Program-made: the position numbers and the translations under genes | Shown: positions 8,801 to 15,919 of the stretch, piece by piece | Layout of the letters: each line of letters opens with the position of its first letter | How positions within the stretch are numbered: the first letter of the stretch is position 1 | Notes under the pieces: model-generated | Told to the model about the DNA's origin: nothing | The model's input: only the letters and a program-made list of their open reading frames with translations | Database searches by the model: none | NCBI GenBank assembly: GCA_016839245.1 | Contig: JAEOUN010000022.1 | Coordinates: forward strand, 1 to 30,269 | Direction: 5' to 3' | DNA: 30,269 nt | Origin: Candidatus Thorarchaeota archaeon | Lineage (GTDB): Archaea > Asgardarchaeota > Thorarchaeia > Thorarchaeales > Thorarchaeaceae

Positions 8801-9300
8801 ACAAACTCAGGACCTACTCCATCCAGAACGGACATTCCGATTATTTCATCAGTTGGAAAATCAGTTAGTGGCTTATTGATATATTGAAACTGCAAATCAC
8901 GATTCAACACAGCTATTCTAGGTGTAGCATGTTCTAAGGCGTCAAAATACTGTTTGCTTTTTATTTTGCGCTCAAAATCAACTTTTGAAATCAATATGTA
9001 ACTGCCAACAGTGGAATCAATTAGATCCCCAGAAGTGACACTAGTCTTGATTTTTTCGCCAGTCTTTGAGATGAGAGTAATATCATTTGATTCATCTTGG
9101 TCAATTGGTTGATTTGTTTTGTCTTTAAGAGAAGAAAAAGGTAGACCCAGAAGCTCGTCAGTGTCATATCCAAGTAGCTCGATTAACAAGTCATTGGCAT
9201 ATTGGATATGTCCTTGAGGATCTAAGATGCATAGTCCTTGGTCAAAGTGGTCAATGATTGCTTCAATGTTTAGATAGTCAGTCCAAGAACGATGATTCAT
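5839..9300 (-). CDS. Multi-PAS/GAF sensor histidine kinase
   Basis: A 1153-aa cytosolic sensor kinase with no signal peptide or membrane helix. Order by eye: PAS1 (about 10-110), PAS2 (120-235), PAS3 (240-365), PAS4 (370-490), GAF (490-650), PAS5 (660-790), PAS6 (790-910), a short coiled coil (LNQELSQRVEERTAEL), then the HisKA domain with phospho-acceptor H939 in SVSHDLRAPLR. The ATPase has the N-box NLFENAWKFT, G1 DNGAGF, an F-box region FIPFQRLH and G2 GSGIGLATVQRI. This end resembles the bacteriophytochrome-type kinase core. PAS ends carry the usual D-I-T/S-E-R linkers. Seven sensory modules suggest integration of several small-molecule, redox or light cues; the ligands cannot be read from sequence. 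GTGAT lies 5 nt before the ATG. It is the first gene of a three-gene operon. Confidence 0.95.
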   Translation of the reverse strand: MNHRSWTDYLNIEAIIDHFDQGLCILDPQGHIQYANDLLIELLGYDTDELLGLPFSSLKDKTNQPIDQDESNDITLISKTGEKIKTSVTSGDLIDSTVGSYILISKVDFERKIKSKQYFDALEHATPRIAVLNRDLQFQYINKPLTDFPTDEIIGMSVLDGVGPEFVDGFRDALEAAFEDGVSGSFEISEIGADLQERWISLQISPIKVGNIVDSAVVIGINITERVLAEKAFREEESKYRSILEQSPIGIAILPPNSIKILYANAHLEDILGYSLPELLNMDSSKIAELVNPEEHEPIQQYLQMCMEQGNIGETLKIKLNHRDGKKRWAELSAARIYYQGSMALQVSIVDTTKRHEMEEGLIKSEIREKTLLQSLNDLVIVHDEHDYFIEIFTGNPHILFATPENILGHHITEVFPESIASDYIAAVHEVRLTGTSKQFDYPLQIGKSRQWFSANMTLHEDKKSVVVTVRDITQRYRMAETLRRDRSFFRDLAALFIQSKDVYELSERFLNSFAKHFEFDAGVYIHHFQKEELFRRTFVLGDFAGPLPQVFAINDDFFRTYLAGQVFSQKKMLSFPDIVKVLPENSFLERIFNHGGRSVLAFPILNERNEILGIAGLSNRSPREYTDDEKEVFTIAANMLGTAIEQKSVENALIMSERRYRELLTDVSVGVGICDLDENMLFANTAFSNILGYSPDEIIGMNLRDTVDPNELQKLEEQTKLRKENESSTYDILLVNSNDERRLCRVSAVPSRDDYGEIDGTVAIVTDITEQINAEEALRDSEIRFRSVFETTPVGMHLYELSESGELIFIDSNAAADIVLKSKHDYLIGKSLQFILKDHNSREEMVDRYYSIMRTGKPWSSERTLERDGRIVGGLQIQIFRTSPRTLVTSFLDISERVIAEMEIRKLNQELSQRVEERTAELAAVNKELEAFAYSVSHDLRAPLRTIDGFSQALLEDYSENVDDIGKDYLRRLRTAATRMGSLIEDILSLSRVTRSEMDRSSVSLSVLAAEIVQEIRDEAGEREIEIKISGSPEIRCDRRLMKIALHNLFENAWKFTQKVENPKIEFGTKIIDGKLVFFLQDNGAGFDMKYKDKLFIPFQRLHMDDEFEGSGIGLATVQRILNRHRGLIWAESQPGEGSTFYFTIPEKGDRQ

Positions 9301-9347
9301 AGTCCATCACTCATTAAAAGGCATATAGGTTTCATCTGCAAGAATAC

Positions 9348-9362
9348 TATATAGATAAATTT
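9348..9362 (-). promoter_or_regulatory. Candidate TATA region for the kinase operon
   Basis: The minus strand reads AAATTTATCTATATA about 48-62 nt before the kinase start. It looks like an archaeal TATA box with an A-rich upstream flank. This is composition-based only; no transcript start is known. Confidence 0.3.
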
Positions 9363-9436
9363 CGATTCTCATCAAGCTAGAAATCTTGAAGGAGCGATTT
9401 AATATTTTAATTCAAAATAGAAAAATTGTTTGGTTT

Positions 9437-10126
9437 CTATGCATAGGATACTGCTATCGGTAGGAACTGACCATGGTACACAACATAGTAGGTTCGTACC
9501 AGAGAACCATTAGAGTCAGTTGTTCTTGATTCCACGATATCTCCCTCAGAACAAGTATCCACATGAACTTCTTTGGGCAACCACTCTCGCTTTAGACCAG
9601 ATTTACTTCCAACTCCATATATCTTTGCGACACAGGAGTTCTCCTCATCTTTCACCTTTATTCTATTGATGGGCGGCAGATTTCTTACGAATTTCCCTTT
9701 TCTTTTTAAGACATAATGAAGCACATCTTTCTCAAGAGGGAATGGACTTCTGTTGTAATTGTCTGCATAATAATCTTCTATTGATTGAATAGTAGAATTA
9801 GTATCAAGTTCACGCATTCTCATCCGTCTTTCGACACGCTCAGGAATCGCATTAGGACCTTCAATGATTTCGGAGGGAAATGGCCAACCTAGTTCCTCAG
9901 CAATACTCTTCTCATATCTTATTCCAATTCCATTAATTGCGAATGTTTCACGACATAGTACACATTCCAATTTTATAATTTTAAATCCTTCAGGATTGAG
10001 CCCTACTTCTGGTCGTCCAACATATGCTGGTTCCTCTTCTATTGCATAAACTGAACCACCACAGATCGGACAAAACAACTCGTAGAGAATTGGTCGCTTT
10101 TTTGGAATTCTATCCATGTCATTCAT
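9437..10126 (-). CDS. Zinc-ribbon protein of unknown function
   Basis: A 229-aa soluble protein. Two Cys pairs, CPIC at residues 19-22 and CVLC at 55-58, should make one zinc ribbon with a 32-residue insert. The middle (about 75-150) is charged and helical, including RVERRMRMREL. The C-terminal ~65 residues look beta-rich (GDIVESRTTDSNGSLVRTYYVVYHG). I do not recognise the family. DNA/RNA binding or a structural role are both possible. The start is uncertain: ATG at 10126 and an ATG three codons later both lack a clear Shine-Dalgarno site. It is followed by a plain T-rich stretch (AATTTTTCTATTTT) that could end transcription. Confidence 0.65.
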   Translation of the reverse strand: MNDMDRIPKKRPILYELFCPICGGSVYAIEEEPAYVGRPEVGLNPEGFKIIKLECVLCRETFAINGIGIRYEKSIAEELGWPFPSEIIEGPNAIPERVERRMRMRELDTNSTIQSIEDYYADNYNRSPFPLEKDVLHYVLKRKGKFVRNLPPINRIKVKDEENSCVAKIYGVGSKSGLKREWLPKEVHVDTCSEGDIVESRTTDSNGSLVRTYYVVYHGQFLPIAVSYA

Positions 10127-10240
10127 TGTTGAAACACAAACAACCTTGATGCCATTTCAACTTTGAATCTTTCCAAACAACATCATATGAATAGAAAGCA
10201 CATGCACTTAGAGAATCATATTCCTTCAATTCTTTTTTCA

Positions 10241-10284
10241 AAATAAAAACAGAAAGAGTTGGAATTTGAAGTATATCCAACTCT
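10241..10284 (-). terminator. Terminator-like hairpin after the UlaG-like gene
   Basis: On the minus strand, starting about 15 nt after the stop codon of the metallo-beta-lactamase gene, there is a perfect 9-bp inverted repeat AGAGTTGGA / TCCAACTCT with a 12-nt loop, then a T-rich tail (TTCTGTTTTTATTT). Confidence 0.6.
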
Positions 10285-10299
10285 TAGTTACAGTTTGTG

Positions 10300-11121
10300 T
10301 TATGATAATTCAAATGAATGCATACTCCAGTAATCCAGAATTATTGGAGTGCAATCGGTTAAACTCTCAACATCATCATCATAAGCTGCTATCCAAGTAT
10401 CTTGTACTCCTTCATCATAATGAATAGGGATGAAGTAAGTGGGATTTATTCGACCTAGAGCTTCGACCACTTCATAATTTACCATTGTCTGGCAACCTGG
10501 TCCAAGTGGGAGAAAGGCGAGATCAATTAATCCACTCAGTTGATAATACTCTACGATGTTTTTCGAATCACCCGAGTGAAAGAGAACAAAACCATCGATA
10601 TCTATGATGAAGCTCGTCCAATTTGCTTCAATTGGGTGACTCGCAGGATATTCATCTACAGGAAATGTGTACATGTAAAAGGCAGTGATGTTGATATTGT
10701 CAATTAGAACACTTTGACCGGGAATAACAGGAATAGCATCATACAACGCAACCTCTGTGGACATATTTGCAGGGAAGATAAAGGTCGTATTTTCTGTTCC
10801 AATGATGTCAAGAGATTCAGAATCAAAATGATCTTCGTGTGGATGAGTTATGCAGATAATGTCTGCAGGATAGTCTGCAAAACTATTATTCAGAAGTATG
10901 GGATCAATGTAAATCCGCGTTTCATTTGTTTCTATCATTACGCCAGCATTAGTGAGAAGTGTGACATTCAGAGTTGGAGTAGCTGGTATATTAGACGAAT
11001 CATCTGGTGTATTCTGCGGGGGATTATTGATATATTCAATAGCTATGACTGCAGTTAGAGTGACTGCAATAAGGAGAACAATCATTCCCCCAATTATTTG
11101 ATAATTACGCTGAAATGGCAT
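10300..11121 (-). CDS. Membrane-anchored UlaG-like metallo-beta-lactamase-fold protein
   Basis: A 273-aa protein. Residues 11-30 form one hydrophobic N-terminal helix that serves as a signal anchor or signal peptide. A Pro/Ser/Thr-rich linker (31-50) follows, then a metallo-beta-lactamase fold of the UlaG/YycJ-like short type. The metal motif is THPHEDH (H93, H95, D97, H98). A second metal-site region is VLFHSGDSKNI, and a late His is in YFIPIHYDEG. Several N-x-S/T sequons lie after the helix, which fits an extracytoplasmic catalytic domain. The family hydrolyses ester, lactone or phosphodiester bonds; the substrate here is unknown. It is not closely similar to the other metallo-beta-lactamase protein at 23.2 kb. 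The Shine-Dalgarno site is weak. Confidence 0.85.
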   Translation of the reverse strand: MPFQRNYQIIGGMIVLLIAVTLTAVIAIEYINNPPQNTPDDSSNIPATPTLNVTLLTNAGVMIETNETRIYIDPILLNNSFADYPADIICITHPHEDHFDSESLDIIGTENTTFIFPANMSTEVALYDAIPVIPGQSVLIDNINITAFYMYTFPVDEYPASHPIEANWTSFIIDIDGFVLFHSGDSKNIVEYYQLSGLIDLAFLPLGPGCQTMVNYEVVEALGRINPTYFIPIHYDEGVQDTWIAAYDDDVESLTDCTPIILDYWSMHSFELS

Positions 11122-11213
11122 AGCTCAAATTAAGGCAGGAAAATCTAAATTAAGAGATATGTTTGGCGCAAGAAATGACCCAAATTCGCGAACGACATCT
11201 CTAATGTGATAGT

Positions 11214-12062
11214 CTAGGTGCTTGGAGGACCATTCCTGATACGATTCATCAAGGCATCCCAGACATCTCGCACGCCGCTTATCTCTTCGAGCCACCAAGT
11301 CACTCCAAGATTAGTCCAAGATTGTATAATTTCGCAATCTTTCGAAGCATCAGTACCAGTTGTAAAACCGCAGACAATGATATCATAGTCATCAAGATTA
11401 CCGCGTTCTTTTTCAATAATTTTTAGAATATCCTCAAGATTGAAGGGATTCAGCTGCTGAGGCCACTTTGAGTGAACAGGAGCAACACCATCATATCGTG
11501 CAGCTCTCTTGAATGGTAATTTGTATGGCCATCCACCACCGACCCAAATTGGTATTCTTGGTTGCTGTTTTGGCGTGGGAAGAAATGTCATTTCATCTAT
11601 CTTATAATGTGTCCCAGAAAAAGAAAACTTTTCACCAGACCAGAGACCTGTAATGATCTGAAGACTCTCATCGAGTTTCTCTGCTCTGACCTTTGCATTG
11701 TCTTCTTCACCAAAGGCAGCATATTCTGAATCAGCTGGAGAACCAATTCCAACTCCTAGAACTAGCCGTCCCCGAGATAGATGGTCAAGAGTTACAGCTT
11801 CACGTGCAATTATCCAAGGTCTCCTTCTAGGGAGAGGAGTGATTAATGGACCAAGAGTCATTCTTTTCGTATTACAGGCTATGGCAGTAAGAGCAATCCA
11901 AGGATCAACAAATTGAAAAATTGGCTCATTCCTGAAGATGATTAAGTGATCCCATATAAACAGACCATCCCATCCGCACTCCTCAGCCTCTATTGCAACT
12001 TTAACAAGAGTATCAATGTCACCAAACCACTCGAAGTTTGGTATAGAGAGACCGTATTTCAT
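11214..12062 (-). CDS. LLM-class (F420-type) flavin/deazaflavin oxidoreductase
   Basis: A 282-aa bacterial-luciferase-like (LLM) TIM-barrel oxidoreductase. Family pieces are the N-terminal YGLSIPNF, the AEECGWDGLFIWDHL segment, TLGPLITPLPRRRPWIIARE, and LSRGRLVLGVGIGSP. The later PRIPIWVGGGWP strand binds the cofactor phosphate. In archaea, such proteins usually use coenzyme F420, though FMN members exist. The substrate cannot be predicted. The ATG has GGTG 8 nt upstream. It lies on the minus strand, divergent from the eight-helix membrane gene, and about 90 nt before the metallo-beta-lactamase gene. Confidence 0.92.
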   Translation of the reverse strand: MKYGLSIPNFEWFGDIDTLVKVAIEAEECGWDGLFIWDHLIIFRNEPIFQFVDPWIALTAIACNTKRMTLGPLITPLPRRRPWIIAREAVTLDHLSRGRLVLGVGIGSPADSEYAAFGEEDNAKVRAEKLDESLQIITGLWSGEKFSFSGTHYKIDEMTFLPTPKQQPRIPIWVGGGWPYKLPFKRAARYDGVAPVHSKWPQQLNPFNLEDILKIIEKERGNLDDYDIIVCGFTTGTDASKDCEIIQSWTNLGVTWWLEEISGVRDVWDALMNRIRNGPPST

Positions 12063-12241
12063 AATGATGCACCAGAATGGATTAGGATTGAGTTCCTGGA
12101 TATGTTAACATCTCTCGCTATGAATGAGTGACAGAGCGCTTGACCATATCAATCAAGATTTTCTTAAAAGCAGCTTTGTAACCATTCATCAAACTGGTTT
12201 CATTATTATTCAATAATGGCCATAACCTGGGAGACTGAGAA

Positions 12242-13030
12242 GTGAACGATACAACAGAAAATACAACTAAAATCCAGGATAGTCTTTGGTTAATTGTATT
12301 CGCTCTACTAACCATAGTAATGCTGATCTGGTATATTGGAAGACCACTACCAGCTGATTTGGCTGATTTCATCGAATTAGTGATGTTTGTTAGCATTGCT
12401 GGATTGGTCACAATATCATTTGCAATAGTTGCTAAGCAATTTGAGTTCCTCTCAACAAGACAAGGTCTTTCCATGACTCTCATTGCTTTTGGATTTGTTC
12501 TGTGGACGGCTGCAGAAGGAACATGGTTTATCTATTACTTGATAGATCAAGATCCATTTCCGTCAATAGCTGATCTGTTTTGGATTGTAGGATACATCGC
12601 GTTCATCGCAGCAATCTCGATAAATGCTCGCACAATTCGGATGAAATTCAATAGACAAATGCTTGCAACATGGATAGTTATTTCATCTATTATTGCAGTA
12701 GTAGTAATTGGTTTTGATGTCATTCCTCTACTTGCAGTAGATGTAAGTATTGAAACACTCATCACAATCGTATATCCTATTGAAGATATTCTTGTAATAA
12801 TACCTGCACTAGTGATTCTGTTGAAATTCAAATCTGGCGAAGTGGCAAAACCATGGGGAATATTGATCCTCGGATTTATCCTGACTGCAGTTGGGGATAT
12901 TCTCTACGCATTCGCGGAGAATATAGGAGTCTATAGTTCACCCTATAGCCCAGTTGACCTATTTCTCATGCTTGGATATGTTGCATGTCTAGCCAGTGCA
13001 TTGCTGTTTATTCAGCTTTATCGAAAGTAG
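12242..13030 (+). CDS. Eight-helix membrane protein with internal duplication
   Basis: A 262-aa integral membrane protein with about eight helices (near 15-33, 42-64, 77-100, 108-128, 140-160, 170-195, 205-225, 238-260). Two halves carry the same pattern. The first has LIAFGFVLWTAAEGTWFIYY, then PSIADLFWIVGYIAFIAA. The second has LILGFILTAVGDILYAFAEN, then SPVDLFLMLGYVACLASA. This means a duplicated four-helix unit. Similar DLF-x2-GY membrane modules occur as N-terminal sensor parts of signalling proteins, but no output domain is fused here. The start is a GTG with GGGAG about 10 nt upstream. The next gene, a roadblock/longin-like protein, begins 16 nt after the stop, so the two are probably an operon. 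A sensor or scaffold for a small-GTPase circuit is a guess. Confidence 0.75.
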   Translation: MNDTTENTTKIQDSLWLIVFALLTIVMLIWYIGRPLPADLADFIELVMFVSIAGLVTISFAIVAKQFEFLSTRQGLSMTLIAFGFVLWTAAEGTWFIYYLIDQDPFPSIADLFWIVGYIAFIAAISINARTIRMKFNRQMLATWIVISSIIAVVVIGFDVIPLLAVDVSIETLITIVYPIEDILVIIPALVILLKFKSGEVAKPWGILILGFILTAVGDILYAFAENIGVYSSPYSPVDLFLMLGYVACLASALLFIQLYRK

Positions 13031-13046
13031 TAGGTGAAGAAGTATT

Positions 13047-13763
13047 TTGACAAATGGACTGATGGTCGCTCGCGAAGACGGGACGCTCGTCTATTCCTAT
13101 CTTAAAGAGGATATGTCAGACGACCATCAGCTCCTTATGTCAGGTTTTTTTGCAGCACTGCAAATGTTTACTAGTAGCATGTTTACGAGCACCAATAGCG
13201 ACATGCGGTCGATGACTTTATCAACTACCCGTTATACATTCAAAAATATTACAATTCATGGACCTGCACGAGAACCGTTTGATTTTCATTTTGTTTTATT
13301 ATCCAATATAGAAGATGGTGACAATAGTGATCTAGAAGATATTCTTGAATTTTTGATAGTCAATTTCCTTGGCTATGAACATGGAGGATTTATTTCCAAA
13401 CTCCGAATTGCAGACAGCTCAGTGAGTTCTACCTTTGTTACCTTTGATGAATTCATGACCAAGTTCATAGAAATGGGGTGGAATACGGCAAAAAAGAAAA
13501 TCAAGCCACAACCATCATCAGTCCTCCAAGGACTTCTTAATGAATTAAGAGACTATGTACCGTTGAGTCAAATCCTAGCATTTCATCCAAAAATAACTAG
13601 GATTGGTCCTTCATATGTATGGGTATCTGACGATATTTCTCTTGAAGAAGAAGAAATCATCACTAATGGCATGAAACAGATACTCACGAAACTATTCGGT
13701 CCAGGTATGTATGAAAGTATCTTTGATGATGTAAAGAAGAAATTCAATCAATCGTATCATTAA
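13047..13763 (+). CDS. Roadblock/longin-like domain protein
   Basis: A 238-aa soluble protein. The first ~110 residues follow the longin/roadblock pattern: a strand with GLMVAREDGTLVYSYLKED, a long helix HQLLMSGFFAALQMFTSSMF, then beta strands with MTLSTTRYTFKNI and PFDFHFVLLSNIED, and a second helix with LEDILEFLIVNFLGYEHGG. Asgard archaea have many such proteins, and the family regulates or docks small GTPases in eukaryotes. The C-terminal half is helical, with a possible winged-helix-like end (LEEEEIITNGMKQILTKLFG), and is not recognised. The start is TTG, with GGTGAAG about 8 nt upstream. It lies directly behind the eight-helix gene, with no gap for a promoter. No GTPase gene lies in the window. 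Confidence 0.7.
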   Translation: MTNGLMVAREDGTLVYSYLKEDMSDDHQLLMSGFFAALQMFTSSMFTSTNSDMRSMTLSTTRYTFKNITIHGPAREPFDFHFVLLSNIEDGDNSDLEDILEFLIVNFLGYEHGGFISKLRIADSSVSSTFVTFDEFMTKFIEMGWNTAKKKIKPQPSSVLQGLLNELRDYVPLSQILAFHPKITRIGPSYVWVSDDISLEEEEIITNGMKQILTKLFGPGMYESIFDDVKKKFNQSYH

Positions 13764-13834
13764 TTTACGACGAAGAAAAGACCAATAAACATTCAAATCA
13801 TTCTCTTAAGTCAAGTTCCTTGCTCTTGACCTCA

Positions 13835-13845
13835 CTATATTAAAG
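13835..13845 (+). promoter_or_regulatory. Candidate TATA box for the Sm-like gene
   Basis: The sequence CTATATTAAA lies about 60 nt before the proposed ATG at 13904. It has the composition of an archaeal TATA box, and nothing else supports it. Confidence 0.3.
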
Positions 13846-13903
13846 TGACAAAACTATAAGTTTAGATTGAAAATAGAAACAGAAATTATGAGGTTTGCCC
13901 ACC

Positions 13904-14146
13904 ATGATGAGAAAATTCCAAGACCTTATGGACCATGAGATACCAGTTGAAGTCATTATCGATACAGGTGATGACGATGGACAGAATAACTCAGTTAGAG
14001 GATTAATCAAGTATGTTGGTCAAGATTATATTGAGATTCGCAGAGCTCCATACCATGATGAACAATCTAGATATAATGTAGAAGAAGTACGAACGATTAT
14101 TCCAATAAATCGAATTGCCGAAGTTCATTCCTACCAAAAGAAATAG
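13904..14146 (+). CDS. Sm/LSm-like small protein
   Basis: An 80-aa protein with a short N-terminal helix (MMRKFQDLMDHEIP), then five predicted beta strands. The pattern is VEVIIDTGD, SVRGLIKYVGQDYIEIRR, and TIIPINRIAEVHSY. A G-x-I/L-x2-V-G-x-D-Y-I core followed by an I-P-I-x-x-I edge strand is the layout of Sm-like barrels, so RNA binding is possible. It lacks the clear D-x-M-N Sm1 signature of classical archaeal Lsm proteins, so a divergent Sm-like protein is as far as I go. A TTG at 13895 is in frame, but it abuts GAGGT. The ATG at 13904 has that GAGGT 9 nt upstream and is preferred. Its stop lies only 5 nt from the convergent purH stop. Confidence 0.65.
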   Translation: MMRKFQDLMDHEIPVEVIIDTGDDDGQNNSVRGLIKYVGQDYIEIRRAPYHDEQSRYNVEEVRTIIPINRIAEVHSYQKK

Positions 14147-14151
14147 GATTA

Positions 14152-15648
14152 CTAATGGAGAAAGGCACGTACCTCAGACCATACTAATGCAATCTCTGAT
14201 TCATTAGCAGCCTCAATTGACTCATTATCTCTAATTGATCCACTTGGAACAATTATAGCAGATATGCCGCTCTTAGCAGCTGCATCAATAGAGTCCCGAT
14301 ATGGAAAGAATGCATCTGATGCCATAACTGCACCTCTTGCACGCGCACCTGCACGATTTAATGCAAGTTCTACTGCACCTATCCGCGATGGCTGGCCCAT
14401 TCCAATTCCAATCGTTGCGGTTCCTTTAGATACAACAGCTGCATTTGATTTGACATATTTAACAACTTTCCAAGCAAATAAGAGATCCTTCATCTCTTCA
14501 GGAGTAGGGACTCTTTTTGAGGCCAGCTTCAAATCATCTGGATCAATGATGTGTGTATTTGTTGTCTGAACTAAGATGCCATTTGGTATGGACTTGGTTG
14601 ATAGAGGAGGGATTTTAAAATCGCTAGAAGTGCACAAGATAATCCTAGGTTTTTTCGTTAGAATAGTAAGAGCTTTAGAATCATATTCAGGAGCAATGAT
14701 AGCATCGACGAACATTGCATTAAGTTTTCGTGCAAGTTCTTCTGTGACAGCACGATTGAAACCTATTACAGAACCAAAGGCTGAGAGATTATCGGTTGCA
14801 AACGCATAATCAAAGGCATCTTCAACATCGATAGCTGATGCAAATCCACAGGGACTCGTATGCTTAATTATAACACATGACGGCATTTCGTGTTCAGATA
14901 AGAGTTGCATGGCAGCATAGAAATCGACTAGATTGTTGTAAGATACATCCTTACCATGAACCTGCCTGTAAAAAGGCATCTTACCAGGTTCGAGGTAATA
15001 TCGAGCTTCTTGATGTGCATTCTCGCCATATCGCAATTGTTGGGGTCTATCATAAACTTGCACAAGTTTTGAGGGCAGTACTTCAAGCTTGGAAAAGTAT
15101 TGATTAATAACAGCATCATATTTTGCTGTGAGTAAAAATGCTTTTTTCGCTAAATCTTTACGAAGATCTATAGTGACATCGTTTTCCTGAACTGCTCTTG
15201 CCACCTGCAAATAATCATCAGGTGACGAAACAACTATGACTTCTTTGTAGTTCTTGGCAGCCGCTCGAAGAAGAGTTACGCCACCAATATCGATATTCTC
15301 CAATGCCAGTTCTTCTGAGTGCGGTCTTGAAATAATGTCTTCGAAAGGATAGAGATTCACTACAACTAGTCCAAAGGGACGGATGCTTAATTTTGACATC
15401 TCATCAAGTTGGTCATCTCGCCCAAGAATGCCACCAAGAAGGAGCGGATGAAGTGTTTTAACACGACCATCAAGAATCTCGGGGAAGCTAGTATAATTAC
15501 TTACGGACACAACTGGTATTTCTGCAGACTGGAGAAGGTTTGCAGTATTTCCTGTACTAATGAAATCAAAATGGGATGAAACACTTTTACAGAAATCTAC
15601 TATCCCTGTCTTATCGAAGACGCTAATTAGTCCCAATCTTCTTTCCAA
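14152..15648 (-). CDS. purH: Bifunctional AICAR transformylase / IMP cyclohydrolase
   Basis: Carries out the last two steps of de novo IMP synthesis: AICAR is formylated with 10-formyl-THF (or equivalent), and FAICAR is then cyclised to IMP. At 498 aa it is full length. The IMP cyclohydrolase domain (1-~195) keeps K64 in DGRVKTLHP, Y100 in NLYPF, and D120 and K132 in DIGGVTLLRAAAKN. The transformylase domain keeps RYGENAHQ (206-213) and the catalytic Lys262-His263 pair in IKHTSPCG. That motif is usually KHxNPCG, so Asn has become Ser here. The C-terminal end reads VRAFLH where many bacterial enzymes have RHFRH. The start is TTG with GGTG 7 nt upstream. Many archaea use PurP/PurO instead, so a bacterial-type PurH is notable. 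Confidence 0.96.
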   Translation of the reverse strand: MERRLGLISVFDKTGIVDFCKSVSSHFDFISTGNTANLLQSAEIPVVSVSNYTSFPEILDGRVKTLHPLLLGGILGRDDQLDEMSKLSIRPFGLVVVNLYPFEDIISRPHSEELALENIDIGGVTLLRAAAKNYKEVIVVSSPDDYLQVARAVQENDVTIDLRKDLAKKAFLLTAKYDAVINQYFSKLEVLPSKLVQVYDRPQQLRYGENAHQEARYYLEPGKMPFYRQVHGKDVSYNNLVDFYAAMQLLSEHEMPSCVIIKHTSPCGFASAIDVEDAFDYAFATDNLSAFGSVIGFNRAVTEELARKLNAMFVDAIIAPEYDSKALTILTKKPRIILCTSSDFKIPPLSTKSIPNGILVQTTNTHIIDPDDLKLASKRVPTPEEMKDLLFAWKVVKYVKSNAAVVSKGTATIGIGMGQPSRIGAVELALNRAGARARGAVMASDAFFPYRDSIDAAAKSGISAIIVPSGSIRDNESIEAANESEIALVWSEVRAFLH

Positions 15649-15703
15649 TTTGATGCACCATCAATTTAGATAGACTATTACTTTCATAAATCAGTGGTAT
15701 TCA

Positions 15704-15725
15704 ACCACGCTTACGCTCACGTGGT
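15704..15725 (-). promoter_or_regulatory. Inverted repeat in the purH leader
   Basis: ACCACG and CGTGGT face each other across 10 nt, 56-77 nt before the purH TTG. The right arm contains the palindrome CACGTG. A TTTTTATG element lies just upstream on the minus strand. It could be an operator or a leader stem-loop; no known riboswitch fold is visible. Confidence 0.3.
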
Positions 15726-15896
15726 CAAGCATAAAAATTGATTGATGAAAATACTAGTATGCCAACAAGGAAGATACAGTCAGCCCATCGACTCGTGCTA
15801 ACAAACTAGGCAGTACAAATAGCGAGTTATCATGGTCTATCATTAAAGAATCATAGAGAATCTCTCAGCATGTCACCAATAGATCGACTTCATGCT

Positions 15897-15919
15897 TTTT
15901 GTAAATAAGAATTACAAAA
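15897..15919 (-). terminator. Stem-loop directly after the TPR gene
   Basis: A perfect 8-bp inverted repeat, TTTTGTAA / TTACAAAA with a 7-nt loop, abuts the stop codon of the TPR gene. The stem is AT-only and starts with a T-run but has no T-run after it. A 3'-end signal is plausible but weak. Confidence 0.35.

Noticed and set aside
8459..8887. Plus-strand open frames inside the large kinase gene
   Set aside because: Antisense to well-formed PAS domains, with no start signal and no recognisable motif.
15649..15919. Possible tRNA or structured RNA between purH and the TPR gene
   Set aside because: Stems are present, but there is no cloverleaf, anticodon arm or T-loop signature, and no riboswitch fold is recognisable.
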